This document shows, in pieces, positions 25,019 through 32,785 of a stretch of 34,729 nt of DNA; the first letter of the stretch is position 1, and every line of letters starts with the position of its first letter. A model generated the notes under the pieces. That model worked only from the letters and a program-made list of their open reading frames with translations, did no database searches and had not been told where the DNA came from. The DNA lies in the NCBI GenBank assembly GCA_025464925.1, contig JAODMS010000185.1:1-34729 (forward strand), given 5' to 3'. This stretch comes from Arthrobacter sp. (GTDB taxonomy: Bacteria > Actinomycetota > Actinomycetes > Actinomycetales > Micrococcaceae). The position numbers were made by a program, and so were the translations under genes.

Positions 25019-25690
25019 CTACCCGGTCAGCCCCAGCTGGGACATCCGGCGTGAGTGGTTGGCCGCGAGTTCGGCCGTCAGCCCGCTGACCAGATGCAGG
25101 GACCGGGCGTGGTCCGCACCGATCAGCCCGCCGAGGAAGGCGTGCTCGAAGCTCACCCGCTGCGCCTGGGTCAGCGCCTCGCCCAGCAGACGCCTGGCCC
25201 ACAGGGACAGCCGGGATGCCAGCCGCGGGTCCCCGGCCAGGGCCGACGTGAGGCGCTCCTGCAGCACGGCCGTCGCCTCCGCCGCGGATTGGACCCGTTC
25301 GATGAGCTCCCGGGTCCCGGCGTCGACGTAACGGGCGACCACGCGGTAGAAATCGGCGGAGACCGTGTCAATCACATAGGCCTTCATCAGCGATTCGTAC
25401 CAGTCGGCCGGGCGGGTGCGCTCGTGGAAATGGTCCACCGACGGCTGGAACGGCAACATCGCCCTCTCCGGGTCGAGGCCCATCTCCTCAAGCATGGCGC
25501 AGACGAGCTCATAGTGCTGGAACTCAATGACCGCGAGCCTGCCCAGCACCGCGCGGTCGCGGAGGGTGGGCGAATAACGGGCGTCGGAGGACAGCCGTTC
25601 GAACGCCGAGAGCTCGCCGTAGGCCATCACGCCGAGCAGATCCGGAAGAAAGCTGTTGTAGCGGGCGGGATCAGCCGGGGAAGCACTCAT
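25019..25690 (-). CDS. Ferritin-like four-helix protein (tRNA hydroxylase/MiaE-like family, Rv3210c-like)
   Basis: Seen: 223 residues, nearly all helical, with ferritin-like di-iron ligands plausibly Glu26 (YGELSAFERL), Glu56 and His59 (IEFQHYELV) in the first helix pair, and a second set around VIDTVSADFYRVV and VSFEHAFLGG. The opening YNSFLPDLLGVMAYGELSAFERL is typical of the actinobacterial ferritin-like proteins annotated as tRNA-(ms2io6A)-hydroxylase-like; true MiaE activity is not implied. I infer a di-iron oxidase or hydroxylase of unknown substrate. It is divergent from the RNB ribonuclease with only 41 bp between start codons. TAGTCT lies exactly 6 nt before its ATG and there is no Shine-Dalgarno. 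Confidence 0.85.
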   Translation of the reverse strand: MSASPADPARYNSFLPDLLGVMAYGELSAFERLSSDARYSPTLRDRAVLGRLAVIEFQHYELVCAMLEEMGLDPERAMLPFQPSVDHFHERTRPADWYESLMKAYVIDTVSADFYRVVARYVDAGTRELIERVQSAAEATAVLQERLTSALAGDPRLASRLSLWARRLLGEALTQAQRVSFEHAFLGGLIGADHARSLHLVSGLTAELAANHSRRMSQLGLTG

Positions 25691-25731
25691 GATCCAAGAC
25701 TAATCGCGCAATTCGGGCTAACCTGATTTTC
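25691..25731. promoter_or_regulatory. 41-bp bidirectional promoter between ferritin-like and RNB genes, both leaderless
   Basis: Minus strand: TAGTCT (25697-25702) then 6 nt then ATG 25690. Plus strand: TAACCT (25719-25724) then 7 nt then GTG 25732. With 17-nt spacers the -35 positions of each promoter fall on the -10 hexamer of the other, so both promoters occupy the same few helical turns. No ribosome-binding site exists for either gene. Confidence 0.6.
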
Positions 25732-27234
25732 GTGGCCCTTCATCGCCTGACCCCCAGCATCCACCAGCAGCACAACCACCTTGCCGGGGCGCTGCAGGCG
25801 CTGCGCACCACTCTCGAACTGCCGGGACCGTTCCCTGCGGAGGTGCTCCGTGACGCCGAGGCGGCAGTAGCCGGGCACGAACTTCCGGAGCTTGATCTCA
25901 CGGACATCGAGTTCGTGACCATCGATCCGGCGTCCTCCACGGACCTGGACCAGGCCCTGTTCATCGACCGTTCCGGCGAAGGGTACAAGGTGTTTTACGC
26001 CATCGCCGACCTCCCCTCCTTCGTGGCTCCCGGCGGGGCGCTGGACGCCGAAACCCGCCGCCGCGGGCAGACCTTCTACACTCCGGACGGCCGCATCCCA
26101 CTGCATCCGGAAGTCATCAGCGAAGCCGCCGGCAGCCTGCTGCCCGGGCAGCTGTGCGCCGCGTTCGTCTGGGAGTTCGAGCTGGATGCCGCCGCGCACG
26201 TGGCCACGGTGCTTGTGCGCCGGGCACAGGTCCGCAGCCGGGCCAAGCTCAGCTACAAGGGCGTGCAGGCCCAGCTCGACGCCGGAACCGCGGCGCCCGT
26301 GCTGCAGCTGCTCAAGGAAGTCGGCATCAAGCGGGTGGCCCTGGAACGCCTCCGCGGCGGCGCGAGCCTGAACATGCCGGAGCAGGAAATCCAGCAGCTG
26401 CCGGACGGCGGCTACCGGATCGTCGCGGCGCCGCCGCTGCCGGTGGAGGACTGGAACGCCCAGATTTCGCTGATGACGGGCATAGCGGCCGCGGAACTGA
26501 TGCTCGAAGGCAAGGTCGGCATCCTGCGGACCATGCCCGCCCCGGACGAAAGCTCCCTGCGGGCCTTCCACCGCCAGACCCATGCCCTCGGCAAACCGTG
26601 GGACGGGGAAATGAGCTACGGCGAGTACCTGCGCACCCTTGACCCGATGGACCCCCGGCAGCTGGCGATCGTGCATTCTGCCGGCATGCTTTTCCGGGGC
26701 GCAGGCTACACGCCCTTCGACGGGGCCGTGCCGGATGCAGCCGTCCAGTCCGCCATCGGCACCGCCTACGCGCACTCCACCGCCCCGCTGCGGCGGCTGA
26801 TTGACCGCTTCGTGCTGGTCATCTGCGAGGCGCTCAGCAACGGTGCGGACGTCCCGGCCTGGGCCCGTGAAGCGCTCCCCTCCCTGCCCGGGATCATGGC
26901 GTCCTCGGACCAGCTTGCGGCCAGGCTGGAGAGGCTGTCACTGGATACTGTCGAGGCGGCGCTGCTGATCAACCGCATCGGCCAGGAATTCGACGCCGTC
27001 GTCATCTCCGGATCCAAACCCTCGAAGAACGGCAACGGCGGGACGGCCGGAAGAGCCAACGGCAACGGAAAGCAGACCGCCAACGGCAACGGCCCGTCCG
27101 GGATCATCCAGATCGCCGAGCCCGCGGTGACCGTACGGTGTCCCGGCGAGCTGGAGCCCGGCACCGAGGTCCGGGTCCGGATCCTGTCTTCCGACATCTT
27201 CACGCGGGAGGTCCGGCTGGAACTCGCGGACTGA
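25732..27234 (+). CDS. RNB-domain ribonuclease (RNase II/R family)
   Basis: Seen: 500 residues from GTG 25732. The RNB catalytic domain is clear: TIDPASSTDLDQALFI (about 61-76, with the metal-binding aspartates), IADLPSFVAPGGALD, RTMPAPDESSL and the late YAHSTAPLRRLIDR motif. The N-terminus lacks the cold-shock domains of RNase R. The last ~45 residues (IIQIAEPAVTVRCPGELE ... TREVRLELAD) resemble a minimal S1/OB-like tail, separated by an NGNG-rich low-complexity linker near 440-465. Expected activity: processive 3'-5' hydrolysis of RNA. The next plus-strand genes include a DEAD-box helicase, fitting an RNA-turnover theme, though a 296-bp gap with its own promoter separates them. Confidence 0.92.
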   Translation: MALHRLTPSIHQQHNHLAGALQALRTTLELPGPFPAEVLRDAEAAVAGHELPELDLTDIEFVTIDPASSTDLDQALFIDRSGEGYKVFYAIADLPSFVAPGGALDAETRRRGQTFYTPDGRIPLHPEVISEAAGSLLPGQLCAAFVWEFELDAAAHVATVLVRRAQVRSRAKLSYKGVQAQLDAGTAAPVLQLLKEVGIKRVALERLRGGASLNMPEQEIQQLPDGGYRIVAAPPLPVEDWNAQISLMTGIAAAELMLEGKVGILRTMPAPDESSLRAFHRQTHALGKPWDGEMSYGEYLRTLDPMDPRQLAIVHSAGMLFRGAGYTPFDGAVPDAAVQSAIGTAYAHSTAPLRRLIDRFVLVICEALSNGADVPAWAREALPSLPGIMASSDQLAARLERLSLDTVEAALLINRIGQEFDAVVISGSKPSKNGNGGTAGRANGNGKQTANGNGPSGIIQIAEPAVTVRCPGELEPGTEVRVRILSSDIFTREVRLELAD

Positions 27235-27312
27235 CGGGCGTGCCTTCCTGCGCCCCACTTAGGGGTCCAGTCGAGGTTCCGTGCCCCGTACAGCTAGACT
27301 GGAGATGTAGAA

Positions 27313-27378
27313 ATGGATGCCCGGTCGTTGATTTCAATGAGTTTCGAATTCAACAAGCCCGCCCCTACGCGATCTTGA
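27313..27378 (+). CDS. Possible 21-codon upstream reading frame in the DEAD-box leader
   Basis: ATG at 27313 opens a 21-residue peptide (MDARSLISMSFEFNKPAPTR then Ser) ending at TGA 27376-27378, about 6 nt after the predicted transcription start, so it would be nearly leaderless. No similarity recognised. It could be a regulatory upstream ORF or chance. Confidence 0.25.
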   Translation: MDARSLISMSFEFNKPAPTRS

Positions 27379-27472
27379 GTTCCACCCGCTGGTCCCAGTG
27401 CCAGCATTTACAGCCCGCGATCGGCTTCCACTGGATTTGCTTGCGCGCTTGAGCGTGCTCCGGAACGGCCAC
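27365..27472 (-). CDS. Possible 35-aa Cys/Trp-rich small protein antisense to the DEAD-box leader
   Basis: From GTG 27472 a 35-residue peptide reads to TAG 27365. Its composition is protein-like, with Lys, Gln and Trp richness and a GCKCWHWDQRVELKIA C-terminus that could bind metal through its Cys and His residues. No good ribosome-binding site is seen and the same frame is open far into the helicase gene as antisense. It might be a small gene, the remnant of a longer one, or an accident of an RNA leader. Confidence 0.25.
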   Translation of the reverse strand: MAVPEHAQARKQIQWKPIAGCKCWHWDQRVELKIA

Positions 27473-27492
27473 CCGGTCGGCCCCGTTGAGCA
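27456..27492 (+). repeat. Hairpin in the DEAD-box leader
   Basis: TGCTC (27456-27460) and AACGG (27464-27468) pair with CCGTT (27483-27487) and GAGCA (27488-27492), giving a 10-bp stem with a 3-nt bulge and a GC-rich loop. It lies 17 nt upstream of the ribosome-binding stretch and has no T-run. Confidence 0.45.
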
Positions 27493-27530
27493 AGCGGCGC
27501 CAATGCCCAAAGGAATAAGGAAACTCCCCT

Positions 27531-29267
27531 GTGAGTGAATTGCACACGCACCAACTGCTGACCGACGATTCCGGCACGGAGACGCTCGAGCCGGAAGAGA
27601 CCATCATTTCGGACGAAAAGCCGCACGAGATCGAAGAGAAGTCCTTTGCCGACTTCAACGTCCGCGCCGACATCGTCGAATCGCTTGCCGACGCCGGCAT
27701 CACGCACCCCTTCCCGATCCAGGCCATGACGCTGCCTGTCGCCCTGGCCGGCCACGACATCATCGGCCAGGCCAAGACCGGCACCGGCAAGACCCTTGGC
27801 TTCGGCATCCCCGCGCTGCAGCGCGTCGTCGGGCCGGATGACGCCGGGTACGCCAAGCTGGCCGTCCCGGGCGCGCCGCAGGCCCTGGTGATCGTGCCCA
27901 CCCGCGAGCTCGCCGTCCAGGTCGCCAACGACCTGCAGAACGCAGCCCGCAAGCGCAATGCCCGCATTGCCACCATCTACGGCGGCCGCGCCTATGAACC
28001 CCAGGTCGAGGCGCTCCAGAGGGGCGTCGAGGTCGTTGTCGGTACCCCCGGCCGGCTCATCGACCTGTACAAGCAGAAGCACCTCAGCCTCCAGAACGTC
28101 AAAATGGTCATCCTTGACGAGGCCGACGAAATGCTGGACCTCGGCTTCCTGCCGGACGTCGAGACCCTGATCGCCGGGACCCCGGCCGTCCGCCAGACCC
28201 TGCTGTTCTCGGCCACCATGCCGGGACCGGTCATCGCCATGGCCCGCCGCTACATGACCCAGCCGACCCACATCCGTGCGGCTGACCCCGATGACGAGGG
28301 CCTGACCAAGCGTGACATCCGCCAACTGATTTACCGTGCCCACAGCATGGACAAGATCGAGGTTGTCGCCCGGATCCTGCAGTCCCGCGGCCGCGGCCGC
28401 ACCATCATCTTCACCAAGACGAAGCGCACCGCCGCAAAGGTTGCCGAGGAACTCGTGGACCGCGGTTTTGCCGCGGCAGCCATTCACGGCGACCTGGGCC
28501 AGGGCGCCCGCGAGCAGGCGCTGCGCGCCTTCCGCAACAACAAGGTCGATGTCCTCGTGGCCACCGACGTTGCCGCCCGCGGCATCGACGTCGACGACGT
28601 CACGCACGTCATCAACTACCAGTGCGTGGAAGACGAAAAGATCTACCTGCACCGCGTGGGCCGCACCGGCCGGGCCGGCAACAAGGGCACTGCCGTGACC
28701 TTCGTTGACTGGGATGACATGCCCCGCTGGGGCCTGATCAACAAGGCCCTGGGCCTGAGCTTCCCCGAGCCTGTGGAAACCTATTCCTCCTCCCCGCACC
28801 TCTTCGAGGAACTCGACATTCCCGAGGGAACCAAGGGCCGTCTGCCCCGCAACAAGCGCGTCCTGGCCGGAGTCAACGCCGAAGTTCTTGAGGATCTGGG
28901 CGAGACCGGCAAGAAGAACCCGCGCTCCAGCGGACGCGACTCCGCCCGTGACGGCGGAAGCGGCGCCGGCGGCGGACGTGACAGCGGGCGCTCCGGCAGC
29001 CGCGACACCCGCCGCAGCGGCAACGCCAGTGGCGGAAAAGACAGCGGATGGTCAGGAGACCGCCGTCGTCGGCCCTCCGAGGCTGAGGCTGCAAGCGGGC
29101 CTGCACCGGAGGCGGCGCCAGCCGCGGCGGCAACCGTTAAGGTACCCACCGAGGTCGATCGGGCCACCCGTGCCCGCCGCAGGTCCCGCACCCGCCGCCG
29201 CGACGGCGAAGTGGTTTCAGGCGACGCGCAGCAGGGCACCTCCCAGCCGAGCAACGCCGAGGCCTAA
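27531..29267 (+). CDS. DEAD-box ATP-dependent RNA helicase (RhlE/CshA/DeaD type)
   Basis: Seen: 578 residues from GTG 27531 with all family motifs: Q motif FPIQ (61-64), Walker A AKTGTGKT (81-88), PTRELAVQ, TPGR, DEAD at 196-199, SAT at 227-229, ATDVAARGIDVDDV and HRVGRTGRAG. After the two RecA-like domains (about 40-400) a long tail rich in Ser, Gly, Arg and Ala carries RDSGRSGSRDTRRSG-like stretches and ends RRRSRTRRRDGE, suited to nonspecific RNA binding. Role: unwinds structured RNA in ribosome assembly, decay or cold adaptation. Ribosome-binding site AAGGAATAAGGAA. The next gene, a DNA methyltransferase, begins 8 bp after the stop. From memory Mtb rhlE (Rv3211) has similar neighbours upstream. 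Confidence 0.95.
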   Translation: MSELHTHQLLTDDSGTETLEPEETIISDEKPHEIEEKSFADFNVRADIVESLADAGITHPFPIQAMTLPVALAGHDIIGQAKTGTGKTLGFGIPALQRVVGPDDAGYAKLAVPGAPQALVIVPTRELAVQVANDLQNAARKRNARIATIYGGRAYEPQVEALQRGVEVVVGTPGRLIDLYKQKHLSLQNVKMVILDEADEMLDLGFLPDVETLIAGTPAVRQTLLFSATMPGPVIAMARRYMTQPTHIRAADPDDEGLTKRDIRQLIYRAHSMDKIEVVARILQSRGRGRTIIFTKTKRTAAKVAEELVDRGFAAAAIHGDLGQGAREQALRAFRNNKVDVLVATDVAARGIDVDDVTHVINYQCVEDEKIYLHRVGRTGRAGNKGTAVTFVDWDDMPRWGLINKALGLSFPEPVETYSSSPHLFEELDIPEGTKGRLPRNKRVLAGVNAEVLEDLGETGKKNPRSSGRDSARDGGSGAGGGRDSGRSGSRDTRRSGNASGGKDSGWSGDRRRRPSEAEAASGPAPEAAPAAAATVKVPTEVDRATRARRRSRTRRRDGEVVSGDAQQGTSQPSNAEA

Positions 29268-29275
29268 ACCCCTCT

Positions 29276-30148
29276 ATGACTGACACCGTCTGGGCGCCGG
29301 ACGGCAGCAACCTGGTGGTACATGCGGACAACGCGGAGTACCTTCCCACGCTGCCGGACGGCGCCTTCACACTGATCTATGTGGACCCGCCGTTCAACAC
29401 GGGCCGGGTGCAGAGGCGCCAAGAAACCAAGATGGTGCTCAACGCCGGCGGCGAGGGCGACCGTGTCGGTTTCAAGGGCCGGTCCTACGACACCATCAAG
29501 GGCGCCCTGCACAGCTACGACGACGCATTCAGCGACTATTGGTCTTTCCTGGAGCCGAGGCTGGTGGAGGCCTGGCGGCTGCTCGCCGACGACGGAACCC
29601 TGTACCTGCATCTGGACTACCGGGAAGTCCACTACGCCAAGGTCATGCTCGACGCCATCTTCGGCCGGGAGTGCTTCCTGAACGAGATCATCTGGGCCTA
29701 TGACTACGGCGCGCGGGCGAAGTTCCGCTGGCCCACCAAGCACGACAACATCCTGGTGTACGTCAAGAACCCGGGCAAATACCACTTCGACAGCGCCGAG
29801 GTGGACCGGGAGCCGTACATGGCTCCGGGACTCGTGACTCCGGCCAAACGCGAGCTCGGCAAGCTCCCCACCGACGTCTGGTGGCACACCATCGTATCCC
29901 CCACCGGCCGGGAGAAGACGGGCTACCCCACCCAGAAACCCGAGGGCCTGATCCGCCGCGTTGTGGCCGCTTCAAGCCGTCCCGGCGACTGGTGCCTGGA
30001 CTTTTTCGCCGGCTCCGGAACCCTCGGCGCGGTGGCCGCGAAGCTTGGGCGGAAGTTTGTCTGCGTGGACCAGAACCAGCCGGCCATCGACGTCATGGCC
30101 AAACGGCTCGCTCCGCACGCCACGTTCGCGGCGTTTCCGCCCCACTAA
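29276..30148 (+). CDS. Orphan site-specific DNA methyltransferase (beta class, probable N6-adenine)
   Basis: Seen: 290 residues. The catalytic motif IV YVDPPFNTG (Asp37-Phe40) precedes the AdoMet-binding motif I DFFAGSGTLGAVAA (about 242-255), the order of beta-class N6-adenine/N4-cytosine methyltransferases. A TQKPEGLIRRVV segment (motif X region) lies just before motif I. The DPPF motif favours N6-adenine. The intervening ~150 residues would hold target recognition. There is no C-terminal extension like that of CcrM and no restriction endonuclease gene nearby, so it looks like an orphan. It starts 8 bp after the DEAD-box helicase stop without its own strong ribosome-binding site, so it is probably co-transcribed. 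Target site unknown. Confidence 0.9.
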   Translation: MTDTVWAPDGSNLVVHADNAEYLPTLPDGAFTLIYVDPPFNTGRVQRRQETKMVLNAGGEGDRVGFKGRSYDTIKGALHSYDDAFSDYWSFLEPRLVEAWRLLADDGTLYLHLDYREVHYAKVMLDAIFGRECFLNEIIWAYDYGARAKFRWPTKHDNILVYVKNPGKYHFDSAEVDREPYMAPGLVTPAKRELGKLPTDVWWHTIVSPTGREKTGYPTQKPEGLIRRVVAASSRPGDWCLDFFAGSGTLGAVAAKLGRKFVCVDQNQPAIDVMAKRLAPHATFAAFPPH

Positions 30149-30205
30149 CCGGCAGCCGTTGCCGTGCATCGGCCCCGGAGCGCCCTCTCTGGCTGTCCTG
30201 TCGGG

Positions 30206-31051
30206 TCAGCGCACCACGGAGGTCCCGGTTCCCAATTCCTCGATCCGGGCCAGCACCTCCGGTGTTGTGAGGTTCTCGCCCAGCACGTTGGGCTTCCCGG
30301 AGCCGTGGAAGTCGGAGGAACCCGTCACCAGCAGGCCGTGCCGTTCCGCGAGGCCGCGGAGGAACTCCCGGCCCTCCTCGGGGTTGTCCCGGTGGTAGAT
30401 CTCCAGGCCGGCCAGCCCGGCGTCGATCATTTCCCGGTAGGTGCGCTCCCCCACGATGCGTCCGCGGGCGGACGCGACGGGATGAGCGAAGACCGGAACG
30501 CCGCCGGCCGCGCGGATCAGTTCGACCGCGAGCGCCGGGTCCGGTGCGTAGTGCTGCACGAAGTACCGTGAGCGCGAGGTGAGGATCGCACTGAAAGCCT
30601 CGGACCGGTCCTCGACCACGCCCGCGGCCACCAGGGCGTCGGCGATGTGCGGCCGGCCCAGGGTGGCCCCGGGAGCCACACGGTGGATCACGTCGTCCCA
30701 CGTCAGCGGGTAATCCTCGGACAGCAGGGTGACCATCCTCTGCGCCCTTATATGCCGCGCATCCTTGGCCTTGGTGATTTCCTCCAGCAACCCGGGATGG
30801 GCAGGGTCATGCAGGTAGCTGAGCAAATGGACGCTGATGCCCTCCTCCGTGCGGCAGGAGACTTCCATTCCCGGCACGAGGGCGACGCCGCGCTCCCGGG
30901 CGGCCAGGGCAGCTTCGGCCCAGCCGTCGGTGGAGTCATGGTCGGTCAGGGCAAGAACGTCGAGCCCGGCCTCCGCAGCGGCGGCGATGACGTCGGCCGG
31001 CGCTTGGGTGCCGTCTGAAACATTCGAGTGGGCATGCAGATCAATCCTCAC
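30206..31051 (-). CDS. PHP-domain metal-dependent phosphoesterase (YciV/RNase AM-like)
   Basis: Seen: 281 residues from GTG 31051. PHP metal ligands are plain: DLHAHSNVSDGT (His6, His8, Asp13), ALTDHDS, PGMEVSC, a RPHIADAL histidine, VFAHPVA and the terminal SSDFHG. Known: stand-alone PHP proteins of this type hydrolyse 3',5'-nucleoside bisphosphates or trim RNA 5' ends (E. coli YciV/RNase AM); other PHP enzymes act on histidinol phosphate. The family call is firm, the substrate is inferred. Divergent from pepP. TAGGCT ends exactly 6 nt before the GTG and no Shine-Dalgarno is present, pointing to a leaderless mRNA. Convergent with the methyltransferase gene; the 57-bp gap shows no clear terminator. 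Confidence 0.92.
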   Translation of the reverse strand: MRIDLHAHSNVSDGTQAPADVIAAAAEAGLDVLALTDHDSTDGWAEAALAARERGVALVPGMEVSCRTEEGISVHLLSYLHDPAHPGLLEEITKAKDARHIRAQRMVTLLSEDYPLTWDDVIHRVAPGATLGRPHIADALVAAGVVEDRSEAFSAILTSRSRYFVQHYAPDPALAVELIRAAGGVPVFAHPVASARGRIVGERTYREMIDAGLAGLEIYHRDNPEEGREFLRGLAERHGLLVTGSSDFHGSGKPNVLGENLTTPEVLARIEELGTGTSVVR

Positions 31052-31165
31052 CTTCCCAGCCTAGTAGATGGCCCCGCCCCGGCGGCGCGGATTAGTGCGC
31101 TGCGGCTCCTTCCCGGCCGCGGCACCTGTTGGCCTAAGCCGCACCGCTGGTGAGACTATGGGACG
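31052..31165. promoter_or_regulatory. Divergent promoter region, PHP phosphoesterase / aminopeptidase P, both apparently leaderless
   Basis: Minus strand: TAGGCT (31058-31063) then 6 nt then GTG 31051. Plus strand: GACTAT (31154-31159) then 6 nt then GTG 31166; its first base departs from TANNNT. Neither start has a Shine-Dalgarno sequence. No convincing -35 hexamers. Confidence 0.5.
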
Positions 31166-32749
31166 GTGAACGATGCCGATAACACCCAAGTCTCCGCTTC
31201 CCAGCCCCTCGACGAGCGCGTCAACAACCGCTCGCAGCGGCCCAGTTCCGACGCCTTCAAGGCCTTCATGGCCAGCAACTGGGCACCGTCCCAGCAGCAG
31301 CTCCCGGAGCGGGACGCTGTCGCCGGCCATGCCGCCAGGCGGCGCCGGGCCATTTCCGGCCAGTTCAAGGGCGAACGCCTGGTGGTCCCCGCCGGCCCGC
31401 TGAAGGTCCGCTCAAACGACTGCGACTACCGCTTCCGCCCGCATTCGGCCTTCGCGCACCTCACCGGCCTGGGCTTGGACCATGAGCCCGATGCGGTCCT
31501 CATCCTTGAACCCGTGGCGGAGGGCACTGGCGACGACGGCGGAAACCACCGCGCTACGCTGTATTTCCGGCCGCTGGCCGGCCGGGACACCGAGCAGTTC
31601 TACGCCGATTCCCGGTCCGGCGAGTTCTGGATCGGCGCCCGCCCCACCCTCGCGGAATTCCAGGCGCGGCTCGGCCTGGAGACAGCCGACATCCTCGAAC
31701 TCGAGCTGGCGATCACGAAGGACGTCGGTGCCCCCGAAATCGGCGGCATCTCGATCCGGCTGGTACGCAAGGTTGACGAGAACATTGACGCCCTCGTCGA
31801 CACCGCCCGCTACAACACCGCCAAGGATCCGGAGAACCTGGACCTGGGCGTCCTTGACGCGCTTGACGAAAAGCTGACCGAGGCTCTCTCCGAACTCCGC
31901 CTGCTCAAGGACGAGTGGGAAATCGAGCAGATGGAGACAGCTGTCGCCGCGACAGTGGAGGGTTTCACCGAGGTCGTCAAGGCCCTGCCGCGGGCGCTCA
32001 CCCACTACCGCGGCGAGCGCGTCGTGGAGGGCGCGTTCTTCGCCCGGGCCCGGGAAGAGGGCAACGAGCTCGGCTACGACACCATCGCCGCCTCCGGCAA
32101 CAACGCCACGGTGCTGCACTGGACCCGGAACACCGGCAGGATCAATGCCGGCGAGCTGCTGCTGCTCGACGCCGGGGTCGAGGCCGACTCCCTGTACACT
32201 GCGGACATCACCCGCACGCTGCCGGCCAACGGCACCTTCACGGACATCCAGCGCAAGGTCTACGAGGCGGTGCTCGACGCCGCCGATGCCGGCTTTGCCG
32301 CGGCACAGCCAGGCACCAGGTTCCGCGACATCCACACCGCCGCCACCACCGTGCTGGCGGAACGGCTCGCCGAATGGGGTTTGCTGCCGGTGCCCGTCGA
32401 GGAAGCCATCAGCGCCGAGGGCCAGCAGCACCGCCGCTGGATGCCCCACGGCACCAGCCACCATCTGGGCCTGGACGTCCACGACTGCGCCCAGGCCAAG
32501 CGTGAACTGTACCTGGACGGCATCCTCACTCCGGGCATGGTGTTCACGATTGAACCCGGCCTGTACTTCAAGAACGAGGACCTCGGCATTCCCGAGGAAT
32601 ACCGGGGCATCGGCGTCCGCATCGAGGACGACATCCTCAAGACGGCCGACGGCCCGGTCAACCTCAGCGCCGCCCTCCCCCGCAAGGCAGCCGACGTCGA
32701 GTCCTGGATGGCGGGCATCTACCAGGAAGCCGACAGCCAAACCGCGTAG
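31166..32749 (+). CDS. pepP: Xaa-Pro aminopeptidase (aminopeptidase P, M24B)
   Basis: Seen: 527 residues. The N-terminal ~240 residues form the aminopeptidase P regulatory domain (FRPHSAFAHLTGLGLDHEPDAV). The C-terminal pita-bread catalytic domain has all five metal ligands: Asp in LLLLDAGVEADS, Asp in TADITRT, His in GTSHHLGLDVHD, Glu in FTIEPGLYF and Glu in GVRIEDDIL. Reaction: removes N-terminal residues followed by proline; cytosolic, dinuclear metal enzyme. Start GTG 31166 follows GACTAT by 6 nt and lacks a Shine-Dalgarno. A strong bidirectional terminator follows. Confidence 0.94.
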   Translation: MNDADNTQVSASQPLDERVNNRSQRPSSDAFKAFMASNWAPSQQQLPERDAVAGHAARRRRAISGQFKGERLVVPAGPLKVRSNDCDYRFRPHSAFAHLTGLGLDHEPDAVLILEPVAEGTGDDGGNHRATLYFRPLAGRDTEQFYADSRSGEFWIGARPTLAEFQARLGLETADILELELAITKDVGAPEIGGISIRLVRKVDENIDALVDTARYNTAKDPENLDLGVLDALDEKLTEALSELRLLKDEWEIEQMETAVAATVEGFTEVVKALPRALTHYRGERVVEGAFFARAREEGNELGYDTIAASGNNATVLHWTRNTGRINAGELLLLDAGVEADSLYTADITRTLPANGTFTDIQRKVYEAVLDAADAGFAAAQPGTRFRDIHTAATTVLAERLAEWGLLPVPVEEAISAEGQQHRRWMPHGTSHHLGLDVHDCAQAKRELYLDGILTPGMVFTIEPGLYFKNEDLGIPEEYRGIGVRIEDDILKTADGPVNLSAALPRKAADVESWMAGIYQEADSQTA

Positions 32750-32785
32750 CACGACCCACTAGCTCGCACGCTGGCAGGCCTTAGG

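Larger units (their letters stand above)
27235..27530 (+). promoter_or_regulatory. Promoter and ~224-nt leader of the DEAD-box helicase gene
   Basis: TAGACT at 27295-27300 fits the TANNNT -10 consensus, predicting a start near 27307 and a leader of about 224 nt, long for this window. The leader has a 21-codon reading frame (27313-27378), a hairpin at 27456-27492 and a ribosome-binding stretch AAGGAATAAGGAA (27509-27521) before GTG 27531. Part of it is more AT-rich than the flanking genes. Known: cold-shock RNA helicases often have long regulatory leaders; applying that here is inference. Confidence 0.45.

Noticed and set aside
25708..25728. Possible IdeR/DtxR iron box near GGCTAACCTGA upstream of the RNB gene, suggestive beside a ferritin-like gene
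   Set aside because: Only the right half-site fits; the left half does not match, and the same bases are explained as a TAACCT -10 element.
27037..27110. NGNG-rich repeat in the RNB ribonuclease as a mobile or satellite repeat
   Set aside because: Irregular low-complexity linker without a fixed DNA unit; consistent with a disordered protein segment.
27408..28799. A 463-codon minus-strand frame opposite the DEAD-box gene
   Set aside because: Shadow of the helicase gene; repetitive Gly/Val/Asp-rich translation without recognisable domains.
29276..31051. Restriction-modification system
   Set aside because: Only the methyltransferase is present; the neighbours are a DEAD-box helicase and a PHP phosphoesterase without restriction-enzyme features.
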